Made by a program: the position numbers and the translations under genes. Of a DNA stretch of 64,000 nt, positions 51,390 through 60,225 are shown in pieces. The notes beneath the pieces are model-generated. The model was given only the letters and a program-made list of their open reading frames with translations, ran no database searches and was not told the origin of the DNA. Where the stretch lies: assembly GCA_023259065.1 (NCBI GenBank), contig JAHFQY010000001.1:66072-130071 (forward strand), in the 5' to 3' direction. Numbering within the stretch: position 1 is the stretch's first letter; each line of letters begins with the position of its first letter. This DNA is from Nitrosomonadales bacterium. Its GTDB lineage: Bacteria > Pseudomonadota > Gammaproteobacteria > Burkholderiales > Gallionellaceae.

Positions 51390-52571
51390 ATGGCCGCTCT
51401 GAGCATGGATAAAAAAATCGGTTTGATACTGTCGGGTGGCGGTGCGCGCGCAGCCTATCAGGTGGGGGTGTTGAAGGCGATCTCGGAAATTATTCCGCGC
51501 CAGGCGCGCAGTCCATTTTCGATCATCTGCGGTACTTCTGCCGGCGCAATCAACGCTGTTACCCTGGCGGTGAATGCGGGAAATTTCCGCCAGGGCGTGC
51601 AGTATCTGCTGAGTTTCTGGAAGCATGCGCAGGTCGATCATATTTATCGGGCTGATCCGGTGGGCGTGTTCAGCAATACCTCGCGCTGGATTGCCGGGCT
51701 GATCTTGAGCAGCATGGGCAGCAACAAGCTGAACCGGGTATCGTTGCTGGACAATGCGCCGCTGGTGGATCTGCTGAATGAAACGCTGCCCTGCGACAAG
51801 ATCCAGGACAGCATCGAGAGCGGACATCTGCATGCATTGAGCATTACTGCATCCGGCTATACCTCCGAACAATCGGTGACATTCTTTCAGGGGGTCAAGG
51901 GCATACATCCCTGGCAACGCGCACGCCGCCTGGGCATCCCTGCCAGAATCGAGGCGCGGCATTTGCAGGCATCCTCCGCCATTCCCTTCCTGTTTCCCGC
52001 GGTGCGCATCAACCGCGAATATTTTGGCGATGGCTCGATGCGCCAGATTGCACCGGTCAGTTCGGCCTTGCATCTGGGGGCGTGCCGGGTGCTGGTGATA
52101 GGCGTGGGGCAAAGCGTGAATGAGCAAAGCAAACGCCGCCGCAGTTATGAATATCCCTCGCTGGCGCAGATTGCCGGGCATGCCATGAACAGTATTTTTC
52201 TCGACAGTCTGGAGCTGGATCTGGAGCGCTTGCGCCGCATCAATCACACCGTCAGCATGCTGAGCGAGGACAAGCGCCGGGATATCAATCTGCAGCACGT
52301 GGATGTGCTGGTGATACAGCCCAGCGAGTCGATAGAGAAAATTGCCCAGCGCTATGCCGGCAACCTGCCCTGGGCGATACGCTTCCTGCTGCGCCTGGTG
52401 GGGGCAATGCGGCGCAGCGGGGCAAACCTGGTGAGCTACCTGCTGTTTGACAAGGCGTTCTGCCGTGCCTTGATTGATCTGGGCTATCAGGATGCCATGC
52501 GGCGCAGGGAGGAAATACTGTTGCTGCTGGATACGCGAGTTGAAATTCCCGAGGGCAAGCTGCAGCAATGA
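51390..52571 (+). CDS. Patatin-like phospholipase
   Basis: This 393-aa patatin-domain hydrolase has the oxyanion-hole motif LSGGGARAAYQVG, the nucleophile GTSAGAIN and the catalytic Asp in DGSMRQ, so the Ser-Asp dyad is complete. The family cleaves acyl esters of phospholipids. No signal peptide is seen, so it is likely cytoplasmic or membrane-associated. An alternative ATG at 51405 (MDKKIG) would remove five residues. It overlaps birA by 4 bp. Confidence 0.92.
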   Translation: MAALSMDKKIGLILSGGGARAAYQVGVLKAISEIIPRQARSPFSIICGTSAGAINAVTLAVNAGNFRQGVQYLLSFWKHAQVDHIYRADPVGVFSNTSRWIAGLILSSMGSNKLNRVSLLDNAPLVDLLNETLPCDKIQDSIESGHLHALSITASGYTSEQSVTFFQGVKGIHPWQRARRLGIPARIEARHLQASSAIPFLFPAVRINREYFGDGSMRQIAPVSSALHLGACRVLVIGVGQSVNEQSKRRRSYEYPSLAQIAGHAMNSIFLDSLELDLERLRRINHTVSMLSEDKRRDINLQHVDVLVIQPSESIEKIAQRYAGNLPWAIRFLLRLVGAMRRSGANLVSYLLFDKAFCRALIDLGYQDAMRRREEILLLLDTRVEIPEGKLQQ

Positions 52572-53605
52572 GCAAGATCATCGAGACTGTTGCTGTGCCC
52601 AAGCCGCTGACCTTTGCCCTGCTGCGCTTGCTGGGTGATGGCGAGTTTCATTCCGGAGAAGTGCTGGCGCAAAAGCTGGGCGTTTCACGCGCCAGCGTCA
52701 ACAACGCATTGCACGGGGTCGGGCAATACGGGCTGACGCTGCACAGCGTGCGCGGCCGCGGCTATCGCCTGGCTGAAGCGCCGCAGTGGCTGGATGTGGC
52801 CAGTGTGCGCAAGCATCTGGGAGCGCGTGGCGGGGAATTCCACCTCGAGATTGCCGAACACGCTGCGTCCAGCAACTCGGAGATGCTGCAACGCGCCGCC
52901 CGGCAAGCCCCCAGTGGCAGCGTGCTGGCGCTGGAGTGGCAGAGCGGGGGGCGCGGCAGGCTGGGGCGCACCTGGCACTCCGGTTTGGGCAACGCCCTCA
53001 CCTTTTCCTTGCTGTGGCGCTTTGACTGCGGGCTGGCCGGATTGTCGGGATTGAGCCTGGCGACAGGCGTGGCGCTGATACGCGTGTTGCGCCAATGCGG
53101 TGTGGACAGTGCCCGCCTCAAGTGGCCCAACGATGTGCTGGGCCCCAACGGAAAACTGGCCGGCATCCTGATCGAGGCCCAGGGCGATATGCTGGGGCCG
53201 AGTGCGGTGGTGATCGGGGTGGGATTGAATTTGCGCCTGCCGCAGCAGGTTCTGCAACACATAGATCAAGCCGTGACCGACCTGTCGCAAATGACGGATG
53301 CAGTGCCCGAGCGCAATAATTTGCTGGCGCTGTTGTTGCTTGAGCTGGCAAATGTGCTGCGCGAGTTTGCACAACACGGCTTTGCCGGTTTGCATGCCGA
53401 ATGGGAAAGTTATCATGCCTGCCAGAATCAGCAGGTGCAACTGCTGTTGCCCGATGGCAAAGATATTCGCGGTACCGTGCTGGGGGTGACGCCGGAGGGT
53501 GCGCTGCTGCTGGAAACACCCTGCCGCGTAACCGGGCAGCCGGAGATCAGGGTGTTCAATGCGGGTGAAATCAGCCTGAGGAGGGTAGACAATGTTGCTG
53601 CTTGA
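52568..53605 (+). CDS. birA: Biotin-protein ligase/biotin repressor
   Basis: This 345-aa BirA has an N-terminal winged helix (EVLAQKLGVSRASVNNALHG), so it probably represses biotin genes as well as biotinylating carboxylases. The catalytic core has GGRGRLGRTWHSG and LKWPNDVL, and a C-terminal SH3-like domain follows. It overlaps the upstream patatin (ATGA) and the downstream coaX by 14 bp. Confidence 0.95.
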   Translation: MSKIIETVAVPKPLTFALLRLLGDGEFHSGEVLAQKLGVSRASVNNALHGVGQYGLTLHSVRGRGYRLAEAPQWLDVASVRKHLGARGGEFHLEIAEHAASSNSEMLQRAARQAPSGSVLALEWQSGGRGRLGRTWHSGLGNALTFSLLWRFDCGLAGLSGLSLATGVALIRVLRQCGVDSARLKWPNDVLGPNGKLAGILIEAQGDMLGPSAVVIGVGLNLRLPQQVLQHIDQAVTDLSQMTDAVPERNNLLALLLLELANVLREFAQHGFAGLHAEWESYHACQNQQVQLLLPDGKDIRGTVLGVTPEGALLLETPCRVTGQPEIRVFNAGEISLRRVDNVAA

Positions 53606-54314
53606 TGTGGGTAACAGCCGCAGCAAATGGGCGCTGCTGGAAAACGGCGCATGGGCGCAGCAGGGGGTCGCCGACAACAAGGATAGGCCCGCCTTGCGCG
53701 TTGCGCTGTCTGCCTTGCCGCCACAACAGCGGGTGCTTGCTTCCAACGTGGCGGGCGAGTCCATGGCGCAGCTGCTGCGCGAACTGGGCGAGATGTGGTC
53801 CTGCCCGGTGCAGATGGTCAAGGCGCAGGCGCAACAGTGCGGCGTGCGCAATTTGTACGAGCAGCCCGCGCAACTGGGCAGCGACCGCTGGCTGGCGCTG
53901 ATTGCGGCCTGGCGCAGGGTGGGGGGCGCGTGCCTGGTGGTGAATTGCGGCACGGCCACGACAGTGGATGCACTCTCTGCCACGGGCGATTTTATGGGCG
54001 GGCTGATACTGCCCGGCATGGACCTGATGCAGCGCAGCCTGGTGAGCAATGCGGCGCAGCTGGGCGCGGATGCGGGGAAGCTTTGCGAGTTTCCGCGCAA
54101 CACCGCAGATGCGATATATAGCGGGGTAATGCGTGCGACAATTGGCGCTGTTCAACAGCAATACGCTTTGCTGGCTGCGCGGCAGGCTGTCAGCTGCATA
54201 ATCAGCGGCGGGGCTGCCGCGGCTTTGCATCCGCATTTGGAGATGCCGTGCGAACAGGTGGATAACCTGGTGTTGCAAGGCTTGTATATAACTGCACAGG
54301 AGATACGGGCGTGA
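53592..54314 (+). CDS. coaX: Type III pantothenate kinase
   Basis: This 240-aa CoaX carries out the first step of coenzyme A synthesis. It has the N-terminal phosphate motif LLDVGNSRSKWAL, the Asp-containing GSDRWLALIAAW and CGTATTVDALS, and GGLILPGMDLM. The birA-coaX pair is conserved in proteobacteria. Its stop overlaps the next gene by 4 bp. Confidence 0.96.
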   Translation: MLLLDVGNSRSKWALLENGAWAQQGVADNKDRPALRVALSALPPQQRVLASNVAGESMAQLLRELGEMWSCPVQMVKAQAQQCGVRNLYEQPAQLGSDRWLALIAAWRRVGGACLVVNCGTATTVDALSATGDFMGGLILPGMDLMQRSLVSNAAQLGADAGKLCEFPRNTADAIYSGVMRATIGAVQQQYALLAARQAVSCIISGGAAAALHPHLEMPCEQVDNLVLQGLYITAQEIRA

Positions 54315-55051
54315 TGAGGTGGTTTGTGGTTTTGTTGGTGCTGGCTAATGTGCTGTTCTTTGCGCTGATGCAATGGGGGGGCAGGCTGGGCGGAGAGGAC
54401 AGGAATGTTCAGCCACTGGCTGCGCTCAATCCGGAGAAAATCAGGCTGATAGGCGCACCCGCAGTATCAGCCGCGCCAGTAGCGAGTGTTGCAGTGGCGA
54501 GTGTTGTCCCGCCGCCAGCTCCTCCAGTTGCGGCGCCGGTGGTGATAGCGTCCGCGCCATCACCCGTGCCTGTGGCACGCGTTGCAGAGAATAGCTGCAT
54601 GGAGTGGGGCGAATTTTCCGGGTCTGATTTGAGCCGGGCGGAAAAGGCGCTGGCCCAGCTGAAGCTGGGTGACAAGCTGGCGCAACGCACGGTGGAATAT
54701 GCGCATGGCTACTGGGTCTACATCCCACCGCTGAAGAAACATGCAAACCGGGTGAAAAAAATCCAGCAGCTGAAAGAGCTGGGCGTGGAAGATTATTTTG
54801 TGGTGCAGGAATCCGGGCAATGGCTGAATGCCATTTCACTGGGTGTGTTCAAGACAGAAGAAGCGGCAAAAAATTACCAGGCCGAATTGAACAAGAAAGG
54901 CATCAAGCCGACCAGGGTGGGCGAGCGGGCAATCAAATTGAAATTTACCGTGTTTGTGCTCAAGCATGTGGATGCTGCAGGAGCGACCCAGCTTGCGGCA
55001 TGGCAGAAAGACTACGCCGGTAGCGAGCTGAAGACGGTAGCGTGTGAGTAG
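54311..55051 (+). CDS. SPOR domain membrane protein
   Basis: A 246-aa protein with an N-terminal helix (WFVVLLVLANVLFFALM), an Ala/Pro/Val-rich linker (about residues 50-95) and a C-terminal SPOR-like domain (YWVYIPPLKKHANRVKKIQQ, ISLGVFKTEEAAKNYQAEL). SPOR domains bind denuded peptidoglycan at division sites. It is translationally coupled to coaX and ends the patatin-birA-coaX operon. Confidence 0.88.
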   Translation: MMRWFVVLLVLANVLFFALMQWGGRLGGEDRNVQPLAALNPEKIRLIGAPAVSAAPVASVAVASVVPPPAPPVAAPVVIASAPSPVPVARVAENSCMEWGEFSGSDLSRAEKALAQLKLGDKLAQRTVEYAHGYWVYIPPLKKHANRVKKIQQLKELGVEDYFVVQESGQWLNAISLGVFKTEEAAKNYQAELNKKGIKPTRVGERAIKLKFTVFVLKHVDAAGATQLAAWQKDYAGSELKTVACE

Positions 55052-55123
55052 TTTTGTTACTTACACAGCAGTCAGGAATTATCACAACAAGAATACCTAT
55101 GATATTTATTCAGGAAAATTGTT

Positions 55124-55195
55124 CTTGTAGGAGCGGGCCCTGCCCGCGAAAGCGCAGTGGGATTGCTTGTCGCAGGCATGGCCAGCTCCTACAAG
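55124..55195. repeat. REP-like palindrome, TGTAGGAGC type
   Basis: CTTGTAGGAGC (55124-55134) and GCTCCTACAAG (55185-55195) are exact complements, with an inner GGGC/GCCC stem. This resembles the Pseudomonas REP core. It lies 72 bp after the SPOR gene. Confidence 0.85.
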
Positions 55196-55412
55196 CCTGC
55201 CATGGCCCGCAAATTGAGCATTATTAATGTCGCCATACATACTGACTGCTGAGTAATTCGCGACACTTTTAATCCCACCCAGCCTCACTTTGACCCGCAA
55301 GGGGTACACCGTTGGGTGCCCGCACTGCGTGCGCCCGCGCCTCTGGCAAAAGGGAGATACGCTCTGCATACAAACCCTGGCGGGTTCCCCACTTTGTAAA
55401 AGGGGGGTATAA

Positions 55413-55527
55413 CCCAATACTGTTCGGATAAAGCTTTCCATCTCCCTCCGCTTCGCTCCCCCCTCTCCCGCTTGCGGGAGAGGGGGATGGTACGGTAGGG
55501 GAAAATTACTAACCGAACAGCATTGGG
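55413..55527. repeat. MITE-like element carrying an internal palindrome
   Basis: The ends CCCAATACTGTTCGG and CCGAACAGCATTGGG are inverted copies (14 of 15). Inside lies the 13-bp-stem palindrome CCCCCTCTCCCGC-tt-GCGGGAGAGGGGG (55459-55486), the same family as the unit in mutY. Confidence 0.7.
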
Positions 55528-56293
55528 GTATAACCAGCGACTTTGCTGTTGTTTTTTGACAGCCTAGTCGAATGGCTAGTAGTTTCATCAGGGGGAGTGG
55601 AGTTGTTTCATCTGGTTGTCATGATTTATGTAAATCTCAATAGGGCGTGTTTCCCGCCCTGGTAGACCGTCTCAGTATAACCATTACCGTTCGCAGTGAG
55701 TTTGCCTAACCATGTAGACCACACAAATGCATGCCTTCGACAAGCCCAGGCCGAGCGATACATAATTATTTTCTGAGGCGAGCTACTCGCTAGCGGTGCT
55801 GTTTTTGAATATATTGCGCGGTCTTTGCCAGAATCAGCCAAACTGCCTATGTGTTTTTTGGAATTTATGGCAGACTTGATCAAGTGAAATCAATCTGAAT
55901 TTTCTTATGCTCACGGTCATCTCTTTAACTGTTTGTGTCACCCAAGCATGGTGTATGACGCCAACCTGGTCTGTTGGTATGTTGCAACAAGAGCAGCATT
56001 TGACTGAGTTGAGGAGCGTGGCAGAATGCCGCAGAGTCTACAAAATATGGGGCGCGCAGCGATCAGGCATATGGTAGTCAGTGCGCTTGGCCACAACCCA
56101 GCCGAAAAAAACAAGCAATGCAGGGAGATAACTCACCAGACCATGCGACCCAGCCGCAGAAGCGGTAAATCGCTGGGTAAGCTTTCTACAGGGTGCGTAT
56201 CAATTCTGCAACTTTAGAGAGCACAGGCTGATAGTTCAGCGCGCAGCGAGTGACGGAATGCCGATGCTCAGGACGTGCATAGGAGTAATGTCC

Positions 56294-59200
56294 ATGACAT
56301 ACAATAGCAATAGAGCGGTACACCCCCTGTTTTCGCCTGCCATTACCCTGCTGAACCGCATAAATTATACCAAGAAATTCACGTTGCTGTGGTTGGTGTC
56401 ACTGGTTGCGATTGCGGTGGTGGTGTACAGTCTGTTCGTCAACCTCAACCGCATTATCCAACCCTCGCAGCGGCAGATTGAAGGAGTCGCGCTGATCAAG
56501 CCGATTTCCAGAACGGTGCAACTCTTCCAGCAACTCCGTGGAGTTTCGGCAGCGCTGCTTTCAGGTAACGAGTCTTTCCGCAACAGGCGCGCCGCCAAGG
56601 AAAAGGAAGCCGCCAGATTCTTTGATGAAATGGAAGCGGAGTTACCCGCCAGCTTGAGCGCAGGCGAAGACTTCCAGCGCATCAAGATAAACTGGACGAA
56701 GTTGCGAAAGGATGGGCCAGAGTGGACGGCCACCGAGAATTTCGCCGCGCATACCCGCCTGATCGAGCAGCTTCAGATGTTCGTGGTATTCGTTGCCGAT
56801 AAATATTCACTGACCCTGGATCCAGAGCTCGCCTCATTTTATTTGATCAATACTTCGCTCAACGAGCTGCCTCGCACGCTCGAACATCTGGGTAAAATTC
56901 GTGCCTACGGCACCAGTATTCTGTCTGAAAAGCGCATCAACGAGAGCCGGAAGATCGAATTGAGGATCATGATGGCCGAGCTCGATAGTTCTCTCAAATA
57001 TCTCGGCGCCAGCCTGGAGAAGACCGCTCGCCATAACCCGGCAGTGCAAAGCTCACTCCGGGCAACTTATAGGGATATTGTCAGCTCGGTGCAGCAAGTT
57101 ACCGATATTGTGACATTCGATATACTCACCAGCCATTTTTCCATGGCTCCAGAGTCCTTTCTGGATATAGCTACTGCTACGATCGACAATAGCTACGCGC
57201 AAATGTACGACTCTCTGCTGCCGATGGCCGAGACGTTGATCAAGGCGCGCATCAACCGCGCAAAGCAGGAGCTGCTTACCACTGTTGGGATATCCCTTCT
57301 GGTATTCGTGCTGGTAGTCTACCTGTCGATCAGTATCTACTACGCCATTGTCGGCAACATCAAGTCGCTCGCGCGCGCGGCCAGCGCTTTTGCCAACGGA
57401 AATCTGCAAATAAGGATCGACCTCAAGACAAAAGACGAGCTCAGTTGGGTGGGGGACAGCTTCAACGAAATGGCTGATGGATTCAACGCCATGCTTGGGG
57501 CGCAAAAGCGTGCCGAGGAATTACTTGCACGGGAAGGCCGCAAGAACGAAACCTTGTTGCGTGCCGCCAGCGACGGCATCCTCATCCTCGATCTTGAGGG
57601 TAGCGTGGTTCAGGCGAACGATGCGTTCTGCAAGATGCTCGGCTACTCAGCGGAGGAGTTGTCCGGCATGAATGCGGCACAGTGGAATGTGGAGTTTTCA
57701 GCAGCGCAGATCAAGGCGAACATCGCGGCGCTTGGGGATGCCGCCATGATGATTAAAACCAGGTATCGCCGCCGCGATGGCAGCATCATTGACATTGAAG
57801 TCAACATTGCCAAAGTGGACGTTGACGAACGGCAACTGGTGTATTGCTCGTCGCGCGATGTCACTCAGCGCAAACAGGAAGAGCGGGCGCTGGCCGAGAG
57901 CCGGGAAAAGCTCCATGCTGTTATCGAGACCGCGCTGGACGCTGTGGTGCAAATGGGTGCTGATGGCAGTATCACCGGCTGGAACAAGCAGGCGGAGAGA
58001 ACCTTCGACTGGACAGCGGAGCAGGCGGTCGGGCGGATGCTGAGCGAAACGATCATCCCGCCCCAATACCGCGAGGCGCATGTGCGCGGCTTGGAGCGTT
58101 TCCTGGCCTCTGGCAGGGGGACGGTTCTGAACACGCGCTTTGAAACTGTGGGGATGCGTCGTGGCGGTCACGAATTTCCCGTCGAATTGTCCATCACCGC
58201 AATCCATTCGGTGGATAAGTACGAATTCAACGGTTTTATTCGCGATATCACACAACAGAAAGAAGCCGAGAAGTTGATTTGGAACCAGGCCAACTTTGAC
58301 ACGCTGACCGGGCTGCCCAACCGCCATATGTTCCATGACCGCATGGAGCTGGAAATTAAGAAGGCGTTACGCACCGGGCTAAGGATGGCGCTGCTGTTCA
58401 TCGACCTCGACAAGTTCAAGGAGGTGAACGACACGATTGGGCACAGCATGGGTGACGTCCTACTGGCAGAAGCTGCGCGACGCATCAGCGGGTGCGCGCG
58501 CGAGACCGATACCGTGGCGCGCCTGGGTGGCGATGAGTTTACCGTCATCCTGGCGGAGATTGAAAATGACGGCAATGTTGAGCGGGTGGCCGAAAGCATA
58601 CTGCAAAGCCTGGCTGAGCCATTCCGGCTGGGAGACGAAACTGCCTATATTTCAGCCAGCATCGGTATCACGCTGTATCCCCTTGATGCCACCGAAATGG
58701 AAGACTTGCTCAAGAACGCCGACCAGGCGATGTATGTGGCAAAGAGCAAGGGGCATAACCGCTTCGAATATTTCACGCAATCCATGCAGCAAGCCGCACA
58801 AGCCCGGCTGCGCTTGACCAACGAGCTGCGCGGAGCATTGGCTGACGGCCAGTTCAGAATCTATTACCAGCCCATCGTGGATATGAAGACTGGGCGCATT
58901 AACAAAGCTGAGGCGCTGATCCGCTGGCAACATCCGGAGCGCGGCATGGTCAGCCCGGCCCAATTCATCCCGTTGGCCGAAGAAACCGGGTTGATCGTCG
59001 AGATCGGCGATTGGGTGTTCAGGGAGTCGGCGCAACAGGTAAAACGCTGGAGGATGATATACGATGCCGAATTCCAGATCAGTGTGAACGTGTCGCCAGT
59101 GCAGTTTTGCAGCACAACCAGTTGTGCAGGCAAGGCATGGTTCAACTATTTGCGGGAACTGGACTTGACCGGACAGGCCGTGGTTATTGAAATCACAGAA

Positions 59201-59584
59201 GGCTTGCTGTTGAATGAAGATTCAGATGCCACCGGCAAATTGCTCGATTTCCGAGACGCAAGTATTCAGGTCGCGATCGACGATTTTGGCACTGGCTATT
59301 CTTCTTTGTCCTATCTGAAAAGATTCGATATCGACTATCTGAAGATCGACCAGTCATTCGTACGCAACCTGGCGACCGATTCGGACGATATGGCTTTATC
59401 CGAAGCCATCATCGTGATGGCGCATAAGCTCGGCCTGAAAGTGATTGCAGAAGGGGTGGAGACCGAATCGCAGCGTGAACTGCTGACCCAGGCAGGCTGC
59501 GATTTTGGTCAAGGGTATTGGTTCTCCAGGCCGATTTCGGGGGAGGCGTTTGAAGATTTGTTGAAAGCTGGGATGCGGGAATGA
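56294..59584 (+). CDS. Membrane PAS-GGDEF-EAL cyclic-di-GMP enzyme
   Basis: A 1096-aa protein: membrane helix, roughly 280-residue periplasmic sensor, second helix (LTTVGISLLVFVLVVYLSIS), HAMP, two PAS domains, GGDEF and EAL. The synthase motif LGGDEF is intact, with an inhibitory I-site RETD five residues before it. The EAL half has EALIRW, DDFGTGYSSL, KIDQSF and EGVETE, so both synthesis and hydrolysis of cyclic-di-GMP are possible. I start at 56294, where AGGAG is spaced 8 bp. It has no operon partner. Confidence 0.93.
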   Translation: MTYNSNRAVHPLFSPAITLLNRINYTKKFTLLWLVSLVAIAVVVYSLFVNLNRIIQPSQRQIEGVALIKPISRTVQLFQQLRGVSAALLSGNESFRNRRAAKEKEAARFFDEMEAELPASLSAGEDFQRIKINWTKLRKDGPEWTATENFAAHTRLIEQLQMFVVFVADKYSLTLDPELASFYLINTSLNELPRTLEHLGKIRAYGTSILSEKRINESRKIELRIMMAELDSSLKYLGASLEKTARHNPAVQSSLRATYRDIVSSVQQVTDIVTFDILTSHFSMAPESFLDIATATIDNSYAQMYDSLLPMAETLIKARINRAKQELLTTVGISLLVFVLVVYLSISIYYAIVGNIKSLARAASAFANGNLQIRIDLKTKDELSWVGDSFNEMADGFNAMLGAQKRAEELLAREGRKNETLLRAASDGILILDLEGSVVQANDAFCKMLGYSAEELSGMNAAQWNVEFSAAQIKANIAALGDAAMMIKTRYRRRDGSIIDIEVNIAKVDVDERQLVYCSSRDVTQRKQEERALAESREKLHAVIETALDAVVQMGADGSITGWNKQAERTFDWTAEQAVGRMLSETIIPPQYREAHVRGLERFLASGRGTVLNTRFETVGMRRGGHEFPVELSITAIHSVDKYEFNGFIRDITQQKEAEKLIWNQANFDTLTGLPNRHMFHDRMELEIKKALRTGLRMALLFIDLDKFKEVNDTIGHSMGDVLLAEAARRISGCARETDTVARLGGDEFTVILAEIENDGNVERVAESILQSLAEPFRLGDETAYISASIGITLYPLDATEMEDLLKNADQAMYVAKSKGHNRFEYFTQSMQQAAQARLRLTNELRGALADGQFRIYYQPIVDMKTGRINKAEALIRWQHPERGMVSPAQFIPLAEETGLIVEIGDWVFRESAQQVKRWRMIYDAEFQISVNVSPVQFCSTTSCAGKAWFNYLRELDLTGQAVVIEITEGLLLNEDSDATGKLLDFRDASIQVAIDDFGTGYSSLSYLKRFDIDYLKIDQSFVRNLATDSDDMALSEAIIVMAHKLGLKVIAEGVETESQRELLTQAGCDFGQGYWFSRPISGEAFEDLLKAGMRE

Positions 59585-59740
59585 ATTTCATGTACCCCGT
59601 TTGTTTTTTTGATGATTGACAGGCGGGGCCGAAATCAGGAGAATGCTGCCTCCTTGTGATGGATTGCCGCCCTTGTTGGTGTTTTTGGTGCGCATCATCC
59701 TTATGGGAGCTGAATGCAAAATGATTCGGCAACAGTTACC

Positions 59741-59817
59741 GGTGATATAGCTCAGGTGGTTAGAGCGCAGCACTCATAACGCTGAGGTCGGTGGTTCAAA
59801 TCCACCTATCACCACCA
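59741..59817 (+). tRNA. tRNA-Met (anticodon CAT)
   Basis: A 77-nt cloverleaf with acceptor GGTGATA/TATCACC, anticodon loop CTCATAA (CAT), T-arm GTTCAAATC and encoded CCA. CAT could also be a lysidine-modified tRNA-Ile2; I favour elongator Met but cannot exclude Ile2. Confidence 0.88.
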
Positions 59818-59825
59818 AAATAAAC

Positions 59826-59858
59826 GGGCTGGCTTGATTGCCGGCCCTTTTGTTTTTT
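59826..59858 (+). terminator. Terminator after tRNA-Met
   Basis: GGGCTGGC-ttgatt-GCCGGCCC (one G-T pair) followed by TTTTGTTTTTT. Confidence 0.85.
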
Positions 59859-59916
59859 GAAGTCGTGGCAGAAGGTTTACACGGAATTTGATGCTGGCGG
59901 CAACAAGCCGGGCAAT

Positions 59917-59950
59917 AAAAAACTCCAATCCGTGCGGATTGGAGTTTTTT
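59917..59950. terminator. Bidirectional terminator downstream of the small ORF
   Basis: AAAAAACTCCAATCC-gtgc-GGATTGGAGTTTTTT is a perfect inverted repeat with A/T runs on both sides, 36 bp past the stop of the small minus-strand ORF. Confidence 0.9.
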
Positions 59951-59985
59951 ATTTCAGTACTGATTTATTTCAATACGGGAATTGC

Positions 59986-60081
59986 CTAGTTGCCTGCGAA
60001 CAGTTCTTTCAGCATCCACAGTGAAAACAGTACTGCAGCAGCAGCGGTGCCAATTGCGCATACGGTTGCGATAAGTGCCAT
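59986..60081 (-). CDS. 31-aa single-pass membrane microprotein
   Basis: Too short for the ORF track. It reads MALIATVCAIGTAAAAVLFS then ends LKELFAGN. AGGAGGAG lies upstream of the ATG at good spacing, and a perfect terminator lies just downstream, so it looks like a dedicated transcription unit. A hydrophobic helix covers about residues 3-24, with one cysteine. It sits between tRNA-Met and miaB on the opposite strand. I recognise no family; it may be a small subunit of a membrane complex or a regulatory peptide. Confidence 0.75.
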   Translation of the reverse strand: MALIATVCAIGTAAAAVLFSLWMLKELFAGN

Positions 60082-60225
60082 TTCGGTCTCCTCCTAATAA
60101 AAAACGAACGGCTGTTGAAATACAGCAGCGACAATCGTAGCACAATTTTAGCGCCGAAGATGAAAGCGGACCGTGATGCACGACTGCTTTACTCGGGTTT
60201 ACGACGGAATATTTGAAGGGTGTTC

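Larger units (their letters stand above)
55052..56293. other. 1.24-kb gene-poor region rich in repeats
   Basis: No convincing gene. The 85-aa ORF at 55626 (minus) and the 63-aa ORF at 56026 (plus) lack ribosome-binding sites and recognisable motifs. Contents: a TGTAGGAGCGGGC-type REP (55124-55195), a unit TTCCCCACTTTGTAAAAGG near 55385, a MITE-like element with an internal palindrome (55413-55527), and a CTTCGACAAGCCCAGGCCGA-type unit near 55736. The last 400 bp show no repeat and may hold the leader of the GGDEF/EAL gene. Confidence 0.65.

Noticed and set aside
55700-55745. GCCTAAC at about 55705 as a second integron core site
   Set aside because: No attC-like imperfect palindrome or matching GTTRRRY partner follows, so the 7-mer is probably chance.
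55626-55883. 85-aa minus-strand ORF
   Set aside because: No Shine-Dalgarno, no recognisable motif, and part of it lies over a repeat-like CTTCGACAAGCCCAGGC segment.
56026-56217. 63-aa plus-strand ORF upstream of the GGDEF/EAL gene
   Set aside because: No domain signature and no convincing ribosome-binding site; more likely leader DNA.
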